A stretch of DNA of 35,494 nt from Bacilli bacterium (GTDB taxonomy: Bacteria; Bacillota_I; Bacilli_A; RF39; UBA660), in NCBI GenBank assembly GCA_029100965.1, contig JAQXQC010000074.1:1-35494 (forward strand), given 5' to 3'. Below the pieces are notes generated by a model. That model searched no databases. It was not told where the DNA came from and was given only the letters and a program-made list of their open reading frames with translations. The position numbers were made by a program, and so were the translations under genes. Below, one piece after another: positions 35,406 through 35,494 of this stretch. Each line of letters starts with the position of its first letter. Positions within the stretch are counted from its first letter, which is position 1.

Positions 35406-35494
35406 TTATTTTATGTTATGTCTGTCAAGATTAAAATTAATGCCTACGGCAACCTTGACAGACACTAATGTAGTTCTTAATTTTTCATAGTATT
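35406..35494 (-). CDS. 3' end of an unidentified gene leaving the window
   Basis: A minus-strand frame is open from the window edge to a TAA at 35406-35408, giving 28 residues that end VAVGINFNLDRHNIK. I do not recognise it with confidence. The DNA inside carries an 11-bp inverted repeat, and the composition is slightly richer in G and C than its surroundings, which would fit the tail of a transposase gene. This is weak inference. Confidence 0.35.
   Translation of the reverse strand, partial: YYEKLRTTLVSVKVAVGINFNLDRHNIK
35419..35464. repeat. 11-bp inverted repeat at the right edge
   Basis: TGTCTGTCAAG (35419-35429) and CTTGACAGACA (35454-35464) are perfect inverted copies 24 bases apart. 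They lie inside the open frame at the edge. Confidence 0.6.

Overview
This window is the chromosomal replication-origin region of a very AT-rich, Gram-positive-derived bacterium. The core order rpmH / dnaA / dnaN / recF / gyrB / gyrA, then dnaX / ybaB / recR / holB / yaaT / trmN6 / rsmI / pth / mfd, matches the Bacilli. The standard code is used: TGG is the tryptophan codon throughout, and TGA stops occur where read-through would run into a neighbouring gene. A very short, Alu-less SRP RNA, lost standard neighbours (yaaA, tmk, yabA) and retained ComK, BofA-like and SpoVT proteins suggest a reduced lineage of Bacilli close to the Mollicutes. That placement is inference from gene content; no database was searched.

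Layout. Left of the origin, everything reads leftward on the minus strand: rpmH (44 codons, not found by simple long-ORF scans), rnpA, yidC, jag/khpB, an MscS channel and the first codons of one more gene. An orphan HerA-type ATPase sits on the plus strand between rpmH and dnaA. The origin is bipartite: one DnaA-box cluster lies upstream of dnaA, and a second, followed by an AT-rich stretch, lies between dnaA and dnaN. A ComK homologue, with its own candidate promoter and terminators on both sides, separates dnaN from recF. recF, gyrB and gyrA follow closely.

A 1.37-kb non-coding stretch after gyrA holds four parS palindromes. Each has a DnaA-box-like TTTTCCACA or TTGTCCACA 4-8 bp to its right, always in the same orientation. 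The stretch also holds a gyrA terminator, an inverted-repeat pair and the SRP RNA gene with its promoter and terminator. From dnaX to mfd is a compact block for replication, repair, RNA modification and translation quality control, including a BofA-like membrane peptide. From 26.2 to 32.6 kb lie smaller separately promoted units: a HAD phosphatase, an unknown 104-residue protein with a DUF2974-type hydrolase, a zinc dehydrogenase, an Hsp20 under a CIRCE-like operator, CorA, a TSCPD protein and SpoVT. A large YfhO-type membrane protein reads back toward them. The right edge is non-coding, with inverted repeats and the 3' end of a gene that leaves the window.

How it works together: DnaA, the beta clamp, tau/delta-prime, gyrase, RecF/RecR and Mfd form the replication and repair core. 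parS links the origin to chromosome segregation. RnpA, YidC and the SRP RNA serve tRNA maturation and membrane-protein insertion. Most genes from dnaA onward are co-oriented with replication leaving the origin to the right; the rpmH-to-mscS block is co-oriented to the left.
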